Shown piece by piece: positions 32,948 through 41,326 of a stretch of 64,000 nucleotides of DNA. The stretch is from contig NZ_AP027149.1 of the NCBI RefSeq assembly GCF_027925445.1, positions 4,290,501-4,354,500 of the forward strand, in the 5' to 3' direction. The notes below the pieces were generated by a model. The model ran no database searches, was not told where the DNA came from, and saw only the letters and a list, made by a program, of their open reading frames with translations. This stretch comes from Methylocystis bryophila (GTDB lineage Bacteria; Pseudomonadota; Alphaproteobacteria; Rhizobiales; Beijerinckiaceae). The position numbers and the translations under genes are program-made. Positions within the stretch are counted from its first letter, which is position 1; each line of letters opens with the position of its first letter.

Positions 32948-33238
32948 CGCCGGGGACGCTGGCGTGCGCCGCGACATTTTCTGTATTTGATTTGGCGCTT
33001 AGTCCTTTTTTGTCGCGCAATTCCACGAGATCCGAACGCGCTCTAAGGCTTCCTTTAGGATCGACGCCCAATTTCATTGAGTTCTTCTTTCCGGCCGTCC
33101 ACGCGCCGGGCCTCCGTCCCGTCACAAAATCGCCCGAGACATCGGGCTTCTTAACCCCAACGTCACCCGTTTCGGCGAAAACACTCTCGCCTGTCCCGCC
33201 GCGCGCCTTGGCGGATTTCTCCCGACTGGAGCTTTGCC

Positions 33239-34687
33239 TTGTTCAGGACCACGACGATTCGCTTTGCCGCCGGCGGTTTGCTGGCTCTGAGCCTTTCGGG
33301 CGGCGCCCTCGCCGATTCCTACGACGGCCAAGCCGAATGGGCGCAGCGCTATGACGCGGCGGAAAAACTTACCGTCTCGCGCTCCACGACGCCCCTTCTC
33401 TCCGAGCAGACGGTCGCGGCGACCGAGCAGGCGATCGAGCAATATCGCCAGATCCTCGCCAATGGCGGCTGGCAACCCGTGCCTGGCGGGCTCCAGCTCG
33501 CGGTCGGCTCCAACGGACCCGCGGTTTCCGCGCTGCGCCGGCGATTGATCGCGTCGGGCGACATCGGCTCGGAGACCGGAACGAACCCTGTCTTCGATTC
33601 CTACGTCGAGGCGGCGGTTCGTCGCTTCCAGGCGCGCCACGGCTTCAACGAGACGGGCGTCGTCACGCCGCAGACGCTGGCCGCGCTCAATGTGCCTGCC
33701 GAGGAGCGGCTGCGCCAGCTCGAGATCAATCTCATCCGCCTGAAGAGCGTCGTGCACGACCTTAGCAACCGCATGGTGGTCGCCAATATTCCGGCGGCGC
33801 AGGTCGAGACGATCGAGAACGGCCAGGTGATCACGCATCACATCGCCGGCGTCGGCAAGATCGACCGCCAGTCGCCGATCATGCAGACCAAGGCGATCGA
33901 GATTAATTTCAACCCCTTCTGGACCGTGCCGGCCTCGGTGATCCGTAAGGATCTGATCCCGAAGATGCAGGCCGACCAAAACTATCTGCGCGACAACCAT
34001 ATTCGCGTCTATGACAAGGAAAACCAGGAGCTTCAGCCCGAGCAGATCAACTGGAACTCGCTCGACGCGCTGAATTATCGCTTTCGCCAGGACACGGGCG
34101 GCGACTTCAACTCGCTCGGCGTCGTGCGCATCAACATCAACAACGCCTATGGCGTCTATATGCACGACACCCCGGCCAAGGGCGTGTTCGGCGACGATTT
34201 CCGCTTCGTTTCCTCGGGCTGCATACGTTTGCAGAACGTGCGCGACTATGTCGCCTGGCTGCTCAAGGAAACGCCCGGCTGGGATCGCGACCACATCGAC
34301 GAGGTCATCCGCTCCGGCGAGCGTCTCGACGTGAAGATCGTTCCGCCCGTGCCGGTCCACTGGGTCTATGTGACGGCCTGGGGGTCGCCGGACGGCGCGA
34401 CGCAGTTCCGCGACGACATCTATCACAAGGACACGGGGGACGTCGTCGGCATGGAGACGACGCCGCCGCCCGTGCAGCCTCACGCCAAGCACGAGGCCAA
34501 GGGCAAGGCGGGCGCTATGGCCGGCAAGGCCAAGACGGCCGCGAAGGACGCCAAATCGAAGACGTCGGCGCAGCCCGCGAAGGCCAAGACCGCCGCCCAA
34601 AAGCCGCAGGCGGATCAGGCCGCGGCCCCGAAGCCTTCCAAGGCCGCCCATGTGTCGCGCCGCGACGACGAGCCCACCTGGCGGTGA
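33239..34687 (+). CDS. L,D-transpeptidase with peptidoglycan-binding domain
   Basis: 482 residues from TTG 33239, with GGAG upstream. Signal peptide (to about ALA-DS, residue 25), a scaffold region, a peptidoglycan-binding domain with AVSALRRRLIASGDI and YVEAAVRRFQARHG (about 95-155), then the YkuD/YcbB-type catalytic domain. Catalytic residues are in YMHDTPAKGVFG and SSGCIRLQN, with the nucleophile Cys near 327. The C-terminal 60 residues are a Lys/Ala/Pro-rich tail. It forms 3-3 cross-links in the wall or attaches proteins to it. Position after rpoC is not the usual str operon. Confidence 0.92.
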   Translation: MFRTTTIRFAAGGLLALSLSGGALADSYDGQAEWAQRYDAAEKLTVSRSTTPLLSEQTVAATEQAIEQYRQILANGGWQPVPGGLQLAVGSNGPAVSALRRRLIASGDIGSETGTNPVFDSYVEAAVRRFQARHGFNETGVVTPQTLAALNVPAEERLRQLEINLIRLKSVVHDLSNRMVVANIPAAQVETIENGQVITHHIAGVGKIDRQSPIMQTKAIEINFNPFWTVPASVIRKDLIPKMQADQNYLRDNHIRVYDKENQELQPEQINWNSLDALNYRFRQDTGGDFNSLGVVRININNAYGVYMHDTPAKGVFGDDFRFVSSGCIRLQNVRDYVAWLLKETPGWDRDHIDEVIRSGERLDVKIVPPVPVHWVYVTAWGSPDGATQFRDDIYHKDTGDVVGMETTPPPVQPHAKHEAKGKAGAMAGKAKTAAKDAKSKTSAQPAKAKTAAQKPQADQAAAPKPSKAAHVSRRDDEPTWR

Positions 34688-34750
34688 GAGGCGGGCGAGG
34701 CTGAGTCCGCCCACGTGATTTTCTAACAGGAAAGCCTCCCCCTCCCCGAC

Positions 34751-34851
34751 CCTCCCCCGCTTTCGCGGGAGAGGGGGTAGACTCGGGCGGTCAATTCAAA
34801 CTTCGCAAAACGCAGATCGTTAGGGTCCCCTCTCCCGCTTGCGGGCGAGGG
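34751..34851. terminator. Two hairpins between convergent genes
   Basis: One hairpin has core arms CCCGC and GCGGG within C- and G-rich flanks (about 34751-34777). The second has CCCTCTCCCGC facing GCGGGCGAGGG (about 34828-34851). They separate the transpeptidase and rluD and can serve both strands. Confidence 0.6.
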
Positions 34852-34869
34852 ACAGGGAGGGGGCCTTGG

Positions 34870-35886
34870 TTACGCGCCTTCCGCCAGCGCCTTGCGCAAC
34901 GCCTCTAAATCCGCTGGCAGCTCGCTTTCGAACAACAGCTCCTCGCCCGTCACCGGATGGGTGAAGCCGAGCGTCGCCGCATGCAGCGCCTGTCGTCCCA
35001 AGGCCTCGACAGCCTCCCGCGCCGGCGCCGAAAGCCGTGCGACCTTGGTCTTGAAGCCCGCGCCATAGGTCAGATCGCCGATCAGCGGATGTCCGATATG
35101 CGCCATGTGCACGCGAATCTGATGCGTGCGGCCGGTCTCCAGGCTGCACCGCAGCAACGAGGCTGCGCCGAAATCCTCGAGCTTTTCCCAATGGGTGATC
35201 GCCTCGCGGCCGCGCGCGAGGGCGACCACCGCCATCCGCTCGCGCTGCGTGGCGTGGCGCCCGATCGGCGCCTCGATCGTCCCCTGCCCGCGCCCCGGCG
35301 CGCCCCAGACGAAGGCGAGATAGTCGCGCGTGAGGTTGAGTCTGCGGCCGTGATCCTCGAATAGCCGGGAAAGGCCCGCATGCGCCGCGTCGGTCTTGGC
35401 GATGACGATGAGCCCGCTCGTGTCCTTGTCGATGCGATGCACGATGCCGGGCTTCTTGACGCCGCCGATGCCGGAGAGGCTGTCACCGCAATGGGAAATC
35501 AGCGCATTGACGAGCGTGCCGCTCTCGTGCCCCGGCGCGGGATGCACGACGAGGCCCGCCGGCTTGTCGACGACGAGCAGATGCGCGTCCTCGAAGACGA
35601 CCTCGAGCGGGATGTCCTCGCCTTGCGGCGCCGCAGGCTCCGGCTGCGGCAACAGGAGCTCCACCCGATCGCCTTCTCCGAGCCGCGCGCTCGCATCGCG
35701 CGCAGGCGCGCCGTTGAGCGTCGCTGCGCCCGACTCGACGAGCGCCTTGACCCGCGTGCGCGAGACATGCGCCGCGGCGATTTCGGCGCGCTCCGCGAGA
35801 TAGCGGTCCAGGCGCTTTCCCGCCTCCTCCGGCGCGACGAGGAAGGAGAAGGCGGTCTCTGAGGGGATGTCTGGCTTAAAGGTCAT
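34870..35886 (-). CDS. rluD: Pseudouridine synthase RluD family
   Basis: 338 residues from ATG 35886. An S4 domain (KRLDRYLAER, VSRTRVKALVESG) is followed by the catalytic domain with HRIDKDTSGLIVIAK, which contains the catalytic Asp, and the binding motif ETGRTHQIRVHMAHIGHPL. It modifies 23S rRNA uridines (1911/1915/1917 in E. coli). The open frame further upstream to 36099 has no good site and overlaps a repeat. Confidence 0.93.
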   Translation of the reverse strand: MTFKPDIPSETAFSFLVAPEEAGKRLDRYLAERAEIAAAHVSRTRVKALVESGAATLNGAPARDASARLGEGDRVELLLPQPEPAAPQGEDIPLEVVFEDAHLLVVDKPAGLVVHPAPGHESGTLVNALISHCGDSLSGIGGVKKPGIVHRIDKDTSGLIVIAKTDAAHAGLSRLFEDHGRRLNLTRDYLAFVWGAPGRGQGTIEAPIGRHATQRERMAVVALARGREAITHWEKLEDFGAASLLRCSLETGRTHQIRVHMAHIGHPLIGDLTYGAGFKTKVARLSAPAREAVEALGRQALHAATLGFTHPVTGEELLFESELPADLEALRKALAEGA

Positions 35887-36072
35887 TCTGGTTCGGGTTG
35901 CGCCTGATGTGTCGTGTCGACCGCGCCGCTGCGCAGAGGAGTTACGATTAGCCTTCGGCAGGCGCAAGACGACGCCGACTTCGAAACGCCGATCGCTACG
36001 CATAGACCACAATTCTAAAATTGCGACCGGCCGGCTATCAAACTCGAGAGCGCGTCCCGATCGCATGGAAGC

Positions 36073-36175
36073 ATGCGATCGAAAAGGACGAAGCTTCAAA
36101 TCAAAAACTTAGAGCATGTCCTGACCGGAAATCCGCTTCGCACCTTTCCGGGACAGACTCTAAAGCGCGATGCGA
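36073..36175. repeat. 103-base interspersed repeat, copy 1
   Basis: From GCGATCGAAAAGGACG through CTGACCGGAAATCCGCTTCG to AGCGCGATGCGA. It is clearly homologous, in the same orientation, to 50484-50585. Inner arms CCGGAAA and TTTCCGG can pair. No gene uses it; the rluD-to-36250 gap is otherwise empty. Confidence 0.75.
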
Positions 36176-36249
36176 GCGATTTCGCTCAAGCGCAACGTGA
36201 TCTGGGAACACGGCCATTGAGCGGCATAAGCGGCAGTGAGGATCTGAAC

Positions 36250-36627
36250 ATGATAAGCGCCAAAGACTATGCAATTCTTGAGGGCCCAACATCAGACCAC
36301 TGCTTTAATCTGTCTGAATTGCGCGAGCTCGGAGAAAAAGAGAGAGCATTTTTGGAGGACACGGCCAGAAACATAGAGAGTGTTATCCTCAACGCGAAAA
36401 TTTCCGCTCTCGAGTCTGGCCTTGAAATGGGCTTGGCGCAGAAAGGCCTTATCACCTCTCTTATTGTTTCGACAGCAAGTTTTGCAGCGCTATATAGCAA
36501 ATCACAAGAAAACGAAGCACAGGCCTTCTACTCGATCATGCGTTGCATGGCCGAAGCGCTCATCGATGTTTCAAAATCTGCGCCTCGAGCCAGAACGCCC
36601 CAGGTGAGAAATTATCGAACGGCCTGA
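36250..36627 (+). CDS. Hypothetical protein, AT-richer
   Basis: 125 residues from ATG 36250 with GAGG upstream. Mainly helical, with LGEKERAFLEDTARNIES, then a hydrophobic stretch ITSLIVSTASFAALYS. Lower GC than neighbours, so likely acquired. No family recognised. Convergent with dctA, whose stop lies 18 bases away. Confidence 0.6.
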   Translation: MISAKDYAILEGPTSDHCFNLSELRELGEKERAFLEDTARNIESVILNAKISALESGLEMGLAQKGLITSLIVSTASFAALYSKSQENEAQAFYSIMRCMAEALIDVSKSAPRARTPQVRNYRTA

Positions 36628-36644
36628 AGACGACGAGTCGGGTC

Positions 36645-37904
36645 TCAACCTCCAAGCTCCCGCGAGAGCTTTTCGCGATCGAGCGCGTTTTCCCACGCCG
36701 CGACGACAATTGTCGCGACGCCATTGCCGCAAAGATTGGTGAGCGCGCGGCATTCGCTCATGAATTTGTCGACGCCGAGCATCAGCGCCATGCCCGGCGC
36801 CAAGCGCGGATCGACCGCGGCGAGCGTCGCGGCCAGTGTGACGAAGCCCGCGCCGGCCACGCCCGAGGCGCCTTTCGAGGTCAGCATCGCGACGCCGATG
36901 ATCGTGAGCTTTTGCCAAAGGGTGAGATCGACGCCCAGCGCCTGCGCGATGAAGACCGTCGCGAGCGTCATGTAGATATTGGTGCCGTCGAGATTGAAGG
37001 AATAGCCGGTCGGAACGACGAGGCCCACCACGCTTTCCTCGCAGCCGAGCCGTTCGAGCTTTTGCATCAGCCGCGGCAGCGCGCTCTCGGAGGATGAGGT
37101 GCCGAGCACAATCAGCAACTCGTCCTTGATATAGGCGAGGAAGCGAAGAATGGAGAAGCCGACGAGCCGCGCGATCGAGCCGAGCGCCAGAACGATGAAG
37201 AGAATCGACGCGAGATAGAAGGAGCCGACGAGCCAGGCAAGCGAGGCGAGCGAAGCGAGCCCGTAATGGCCGACCGTGTAGGCCATCGCGCCGAAGGCCC
37301 CGATGGGCGCCGCCTTCATGATGAGTCCGACGACGCCGAAGGTCGCGTGCCCCGCGTCGTCGAGAAAGACGCGCAACCGCTCCGTTTTCTCGCCAGCCGG
37401 CATGAGCGAGAAGCCGAAAAGGATCGCAACGAGAAGGACCTGCAGGATCTGCCCTTGCGAGAAAGCGCCGAAGATCGTCTCCGGAATCACGCCGAGCAGA
37501 AAGTCGACCGCGCCCTGCGACTCGCTCGCCCGCTTGGCGTATTGCTCCACGGCCTCGGCGTCGGGACGGCCGGGAAAGCCTGCGCCCGGACGGACGATCT
37601 CGCCGACGAGAAGGCCTACCAGCAAGGCGAAGGTCGAGACGGTCTCGAAATAGATAAGCGCCTTGGCGCCGACGCGGCCGACCTGGCGGGCGTCGGAAAG
37701 ATGCGCGATGCCGCCCGCCACGGTGCAGAAGATCACCGGGGCGATCGTCATCTTGACGAGCTTCACAAAACCATCCCCGAGCGCCTTGACCCAATGGGCG
37801 TCTGCCTGCGCCGGCAGTAGCGCGCCAAAAAGAACGCCGAGCGCGATCGCCGCGAGCGTCTGCGCATAGAGCTCGCGATGCAGGGGTTTACTGGGTTTGG
37901 CCAA
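36645..37904 (-). CDS. dctA: Dicarboxylate/amino acid:cation symporter
   Basis: 419 residues from ATG 37904. Family DAACS (DctA/GltP type), inner membrane. Signatures: the serine-rich reentrant loop GTSSSESALPR, the NMDGT-type motif written here as GYSFNLDGTNIYM, and the C-terminal MSECRALTNLCGNGV. Takes up C4-dicarboxylates or related acids with protons or Na+. The first 35 residues (HRELYAQTLAAIALGVLFG) form helix 1. Stand-alone, with no dctBD regulators nearby. Confidence 0.93.
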   Translation of the reverse strand: MAKPSKPLHRELYAQTLAAIALGVLFGALLPAQADAHWVKALGDGFVKLVKMTIAPVIFCTVAGGIAHLSDARQVGRVGAKALIYFETVSTFALLVGLLVGEIVRPGAGFPGRPDAEAVEQYAKRASESQGAVDFLLGVIPETIFGAFSQGQILQVLLVAILFGFSLMPAGEKTERLRVFLDDAGHATFGVVGLIMKAAPIGAFGAMAYTVGHYGLASLASLAWLVGSFYLASILFIVLALGSIARLVGFSILRFLAYIKDELLIVLGTSSSESALPRLMQKLERLGCEESVVGLVVPTGYSFNLDGTNIYMTLATVFIAQALGVDLTLWQKLTIIGVAMLTSKGASGVAGAGFVTLAATLAAVDPRLAPGMALMLGVDKFMSECRALTNLCGNGVATIVVAAWENALDREKLSRELGG

Positions 37905-38314
37905 GACCAGTACTCAGGGGCTCGAGGGGCTGGATCGGGGAAAAGCGCGTGAACGCGGCCCGGGAGAGACAATGACAGTTGTTTCGTCTTCTGCCTGAAT
38001 ATCACCATCGTGAAAAGCAGCCTTCACGAGCCTCTCCGTCCCCGGAATAGGGGGAGGATGGCTCTCAGCTCGTGGACCTTGCTGGGAGACCTCCCCGCGT
38101 TGCGCGCCTGTGGGTCGCCTCACATTACGTATATGCACGCATTGAATTCGTATAAGTATAGTATATAATTGCACATACTCAGCTTTATCTTTATGACGAT
38201 CGCCGACCACGATATGATTTCCGTGGGCGACTTGTTGATAGACCCCGGCTATACATAACCTGCCTAAGCGGTCTCGCGGTCTCGCGGTCTCTCACCCGCT
38301 AAAGCAGCAGAGAA
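37905..38314. other. 410-base divergent intergenic region
   Basis: No gene seen. It contains an AT-rich patch around 38120-38200 and three perfect tandem copies of GCGGTCTC at 38268-38291, just before the gene at 38315. Promoters for dctA and that gene should lie here. Confidence 0.5.
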
Positions 38315-38776
38315 ATGGGCCGATATCGAGCATTTTTCTTGGGCATTGCTTTTTGTTCGATACTGATCTCAACCAACGCCGGCGCGGAATGGTGGAAGAG
38401 AAACCTTGATCAATATAGTTATAATACAGTAAGTTATATAAGCTCAGGCCATCTCATTGACGTTCGATGCGATTTGGAAAAAGGCTATCGCCATCGTGTT
38501 ATTTTAGACGATAGCTTAGATAGCAAGGTGCGGTCCTTCGGATATGACGACAAAGCCATGCACGATGTATTGTATCGAGTGTTGTCTTTCCAAGAGCAAA
38601 GCGAAGAAAGAGATTTTGCATCAGGCGTTTGCCGCGTTGAGGTCCTGTTTGACGGCAAATATGACTCATTCTCTTATCATGCCGGAAATGAGCTGTTTCC
38701 TCAGGAGCCGGGGAATGATCTGCTGACTCCTAAGACAGGCAGTGAAACTCTGCTTCCCCTGGCTACAGGCCGGTAG
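38315..38776 (+). CDS. Exported hypothetical protein, AT-richer
   Basis: 153 residues from ATG 38315. A signal peptide (cleavage near AGA-EW, residue 24) is followed by a soluble domain with two cysteines (VRCDLEKG, SGVCRVEV) that could pair. Base composition lower in GC than the core genes. Not recognised; periplasmic or secreted. Convergent with the next gene. Confidence 0.6.
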   Translation: MGRYRAFFLGIAFCSILISTNAGAEWWKRNLDQYSYNTVSYISSGHLIDVRCDLEKGYRHRVILDDSLDSKVRSFGYDDKAMHDVLYRVLSFQEQSEERDFASGVCRVEVLFDGKYDSFSYHAGNELFPQEPGNDLLTPKTGSETLLPLATGR

Positions 38777-38779
38777 ACT

Positions 38780-39544
38780 CTATTTGATGTTTCGCGCGTC
38801 GAATGGATACATGCTACGGCCTTCCGGCGCTGGATCGGCCAGCGGCGCCGACACAGCGAGCTTGGCGAGGTCGAAATCGCGGTAATTGGCCGTGTCGTTC
38901 AGCCAGTCCGTCTCGTAGATCATCGTCACTGCGCCGCTTCTGCTGGTGATTTTCCAGGCGCCCTCGCGGGAATTCGGCTGGGTCGCGCCCGCGAGCAGGC
39001 GGCAGCGAGAGGCGGCTTTCTGCCTGAAACCTAGTAAGCGGTCGACAAGCGAAAGCCGCGCCTCGTCGAAAACATAATATTGATGGTCGATCTTGATGAA
39101 GACCCGCGCAACGGCCGCGTCCCGTTCGTCGCCTGAAAATTCCAAAGTGCTGGAGACGAGAATTGAGGGGGCGTCGCAGGGCGGAGCCGCGAGCCTGTCA
39201 CGCGATTGCAGCGATACGCGACGACAGAAGGTCACGTCGCGCCGATCGAGATCCAGTGTTGCGACGACCCGCCGCCCCTGTTCGTCGATCACATGGAGGC
39301 GGCAGGCGTTGTCGCGGCAAGGCTCCTTGCCCTCGAGCCGAAAGCTCAGGGCTGGGTGCGACCGCGAATCCGGCGCGCCCAAGGCGGCGGACATCGCCTG
39401 CTCGCTCGTGTCCGGCTTGTAATAGACCGGCGTCAGGACCTGAGATGTTCTGTCGCAGCTCTCATAAGCCGTCTCGGCGACGGCGCAGGAGCACAATGCG
39501 AGCAGCCCGGCCACAAAACACCAGACCATGACAGCTTGTTTCAT
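38780..39544 (-). CDS. Exported hypothetical protein
   Basis: 254 residues from ATG 39544. The signal peptide ends near AVA-ET (residue 23). The mature part has several cysteines (YESCDRT, EPCRDNACRLH, FCRRV, PPCDAPS, SRCRLL) and beta-rich segments such as HQYYVFDEARLSLVDRL. No family recognised; periplasmic location likely. Confidence 0.65.
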   Translation of the reverse strand: MKQAVMVWCFVAGLLALCSCAVAETAYESCDRTSQVLTPVYYKPDTSEQAMSAALGAPDSRSHPALSFRLEGKEPCRDNACRLHVIDEQGRRVVATLDLDRRDVTFCRRVSLQSRDRLAAPPCDAPSILVSSTLEFSGDERDAAVARVFIKIDHQYYVFDEARLSLVDRLLGFRQKAASRCRLLAGATQPNSREGAWKITSRSGAVTMIYETDWLNDTANYRDFDLAKLAVSAPLADPAPEGRSMYPFDARNIK

Positions 39545-39784
39545 CGCCGACCTTTCCCGCCGCTCGAAGACAAAAGTAGGCGCGCTGGCGGGAGAAGACA
39601 GATCGGTGAAGCCGCGACGCCGGCTGGTTAGGCTTTCACCGCTGTCGCCCCCTCTCGCGAGGTCGATTCCTTCCTCTTCCGACTAATCGGCGCCGCAAAG
39701 CGCGCTCAAATCGAACGCTACCGCATGCGGCTTCTTGTGAGCGGGCCGTCCCCATGCTAGCGATGCCCTGCCGCGGGCGAGCGT

Positions 39785-39861
39785 CGGGGCATAGCGCAGC
39801 CCGGTAGCGCGGAAGTTTTGGGTACTTCAGGTCGCAGGTTCGAATCCTGCTGCCCCGACCA
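39785..39861 (+). tRNA. tRNA-Pro (anticodon UGG)
   Basis: Acceptor arms CGGGGCA and TGCCCCG, D-stem GCGC/GCGC, anticodon stem GAAGT/ACTTC with loop TTTGGGT (anticodon TGG), and T-arm GCAGG-TTCGAAT-CCTGC. Discriminator A and an encoded CCA end at 39861. Confidence 0.96.
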
Positions 39862-39911
39862 TGCCCCGGGGGTCGCGGCGGAGAGCAAAAAGAGATTTAC
39901 GGCGAGGCCCC

Positions 39912-40229
39912 ATGACCGCTTGCATCTATCGCCCCGAAAATTTTCGCCCGGAAGGCCAGTCGGGCGATAACGAGAAAAAGCCCTGGCGCCTGCGCTTCGA
40001 CGCGGAATCGCCGCGCGGCGTCGATCCGCTAATGGGCTGGACGTCCTCCTCCGACATGCGCTCGCAGGTCAAGCTGCGCTTCGGGACGAAGGAGGAAGCG
40101 ATCGCCTACGCCGAGCGCGAAGGTCTGGCCTACCGGGTCGAGGAGCCGAAGCCCAACACGGCCGCGCGGCGCATCGTCTCCTACGCCGACAATTTCAAGC
40201 CGACCCGCAAAGGCCTCTGGACGCACTGA
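39912..40229 (+). CDS. Complex I NDUFS4-like accessory subunit
   Basis: 105 residues from ATG 39912. The conserved ETC complex I subunit region reads ACIYRPE, then WRLRFDAESPRGVDPLMGWTSS and LRFGTKEEAIAYAEREG, ending DNFKPTRKGLWTH. In alphaproteobacteria and mitochondria it stabilises the peripheral arm of NADH:quinone oxidoreductase. Located between two tRNA genes and apart from any nuo operon, as commonly seen. Confidence 0.93.
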   Translation: MTACIYRPENFRPEGQSGDNEKKPWRLRFDAESPRGVDPLMGWTSSSDMRSQVKLRFGTKEEAIAYAEREGLAYRVEEPKPNTAARRIVSYADNFKPTRKGLWTH

Positions 40230-40334
40230 GGGGCTCTGGCTTCAACGCCTTTCCGTCGCCGAACCGACGCTCACATCGACGGAAAACGCGCCGAACGTCG
40301 AACGCGCACGCTCGCAAGTAGCTGAAAATAAATC

Positions 40335-40411
<77 letters not shown>

Positions 40412-40667
40412 CTCCAGAAGCTTTTCTCGCCGCCAGCGGACCGCAGCGCAATAAGAGTCATGGGCGGCGTAGTTCCCTTTGATGCCCTTATCTCGCGGAA
40501 AACGTGGAAGCCTGCGGCCGCCCAAGCCAAGACGGCGGCTCGACAGGATTACCGCTTACTGAAACACCTGAAGGAACATTGAAACGGGTCTGGCGACAAC
40601 GCCTCAAACCGGCAACCGCCTTGTGCGGTTTTCTTCAGATGCGGGCTTCATAGGAGGGCGCGCGCCA

Positions 40668-41090
40668 ATGTCCAATCACGAGCCAGTCCGGTCCTATCGC
40701 GCAATCGCCGCGAGCTCGAACCGCACCTTCGGTTTCGCCTTCGCCTGCTTCTTTCTGATCGTCACCGTCTGGCCCTGGCTACGCCATGGGCAGCCGCTGC
40801 GCTTATGGGCGATGGCGCCGTCAGCCGCTTTTCTAGGTCTTTCGCTCTTTGCAGAGCAGTATTTGGCCCCGCTCAATCGCCTCTGGTTCCAGCTCGGCCT
40901 GAAGCTGCACGCGGTCGTTTCGCCGGTCATCATGGGCTTGCTGTTCTTTTGCGCCGTCACGCCCACGGGCCTGCTCATGCGGGCGTTCGGCAATGATATC
41001 TTGATGCTCCGCCGCAACGAGGACAGGACTTACTGGATCGAACGCAGTCCTGCTGGCCCTGCGGAAGGCTCAATGAAGAACCAATTCTGA
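40668..41090 (+). CDS. SxtJ-family membrane protein
   Basis: 140 residues from ATG 40668 with AGGAGGG upstream. Three or four hydrophobic segments (FGFAFACFFLIVTVWPWL, LWAMAPSAAFLGLSLFAEQY, VVSPVIMGLLFFCAVTPTG) and a short charged tail. The order SxtJ / DUF5989 / carbamoyltransferase is a recurring cluster, first noted around saxitoxin genes but widespread in non-toxin bacteria. Its job is unknown; it probably holds the enzyme at the membrane. Confidence 0.8.
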   Translation: MSNHEPVRSYRAIAASSNRTFGFAFACFFLIVTVWPWLRHGQPLRLWAMAPSAAFLGLSLFAEQYLAPLNRLWFQLGLKLHAVVSPVIMGLLFFCAVTPTGLLMRAFGNDILMLRRNEDRTYWIERSPAGPAEGSMKNQF

Positions 41091-41167
41091 CGACCGTCCC
41101 ACAGCGAAGGCTGCCGCCCTGCGCGAGAGCCGATTCCCCACCAATCTTCAAAACGGGAGAAAACGAC

Positions 41168-41317
41168 ATGTCGTTCATCCAGGAACTCTTCGCCTATCTG
41201 GTCTCGCACAAAAAATTCTGGCTCATTCCGCTGACCATGCTGTTTGCGCTGATCGGCGTCTTGTTCGTAGTCAGCCAGGGTTCGGTTGTCGCGCCTTTCA
41301 TCTACACGCTCTTCTAA
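41168..41317 (+). CDS. DUF5989 small membrane protein
   Basis: 49 residues from ATG 41168 with GGGAGA upstream. Short amphipathic N-terminus (MSFIQELFAYLVSHKKFWL) and one membrane helix (LTMLFALIGVLFVVSQGS), ending YTLF. This small family accompanies SxtJ and NodU-type carbamoyltransferases. It lies 10 bases before the carbamoyltransferase start, so co-transcribed. Confidence 0.85.
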   Translation: MSFIQELFAYLVSHKKFWLIPLTMLFALIGVLFVVSQGSVVAPFIYTLF

Positions 41318-41326
41318 GGCCGACAG

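Noticed and set aside
33122..34714. 530-codon frame antisense to the L,D-transpeptidase
   Set aside because: Repetitive Arg/Gly/Leu/Asp product without motifs; the sense gene carries all catalytic residues.
36645..37904. Considered dctA as part of a dctBD-regulated unit
   Set aside because: No sensor kinase or sigma-54 regulator gene lies on either side.
38268..38291. Three tandem GCGGTCTC copies as an iteron array
   Set aside because: Too short and no replication gene nearby; recorded only as part of the intergenic region.
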